Source: Hawksworthiomyces lignivorus
Taxonomy: Eukaryota; Ascomycota; Sordariomycetes; Ophiostomatales; Ophiostomataceae
Reading direction: 5' to 3'
Assembly: GCA_002917075.1 (NCBI GenBank)
Contig: NTMA01000026.1
Span: 388,327 to 452,326 of the forward strand
Length of the DNA: 64,000 bases
In this document: piece by piece, positions 63,952-64,000 of the stretch
Numbering within the stretch: position 1 is the first letter of the stretch
Layout of the letters: every line of letters starts with the position of its first letter
The notes under the pieces: model-generated
What the model was told of the DNA's origin: nothing
Databases searched by the model: none
The model's input: the letters and a program-made list of their open reading frames with translations, nothing else
Program-made: the position numbers and the translations under genes

Positions 63952-64000
63952 AGCGAGGAAAGGAGAGGGGGAGGAGAGAATGGAAGAACGAAGGGGGGGG

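Overview
The window is nuclear DNA of a filamentous ascomycete (Pezizomycotina, most likely Sordariomycetes and perhaps Hypocreales). Genes are split by many short GT-AG introns, mostly 50-120 bp, with CTAAC-like branch sites. The proteins are typical of these fungi: NACHT-ankyrin NLR, Zn2Cys6 and C2H2 regulators, GH78 rhamnosidase, Eos1, Ssz1 and Dal5-type permeases. Exon models were built by hand from reading frame, splice sites and family alignment from memory. Every model given keeps an open frame across all its joins, apart from one in-frame stop in the permease.

The left half (1-38 kb) looks accessory. From 1 to 15.8 kb lies a compact metabolic cluster: a 5-oxoprolinase/hydantoinase-type enzyme (5' end outside the window), a 2-oxoglutarate/Fe(II) dioxygenase, an anion:cation-symporter permease broken by one stop codon, a C2H2/fungal-trans regulator, an EF1B-gamma-like glutathione transferase and an extended SDR reductase. 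Five exact copies of the 12-mer GAGGAGCACCAC, all in one orientation, sit 200-400 bp upstream of every gene in the cluster whose promoter is visible. I noticed no copy elsewhere in the window. This is the strongest new signal: a likely self-contained regulon with its own regulator, binding site and transporter, and no pathway that I recognise.

Next come a 1685-residue NACHT-ankyrin NLR (16.5-21.6 kb), a divergent pair of an FMN-dependent monooxygenase and a zinc-type MDR reductase (22.2-26.3 kb), a 5'-truncated UNC93-like remnant, and the chaperone gene SSZ1. At 30.3-37.8 kb an alpha-L-rhamnosidase, a sugar porter and a Zn2Cys6 regulator form a probable rhamnoside-use locus. It is followed by a 311-bp foldback element built of 17-bp repeats.

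The right half (38.7-64 kb) is mainly housekeeping: nucleoporin NUP53, mitochondrial 2-methylcitrate dehydratase, a secreted M24 peptidase homologue, RNase P/MRP protein POP1, an Elp6-like protein, ribosomal protein eL37, a small Ser-rich protein, a Dur3-like SSS transporter with an 873-bp intron, and the ER protein EOS1. Gene spacing is looser here, with gene-free stretches up to 3.5 kb. No tRNA, rRNA, CRISPR array or intact transposon was found.
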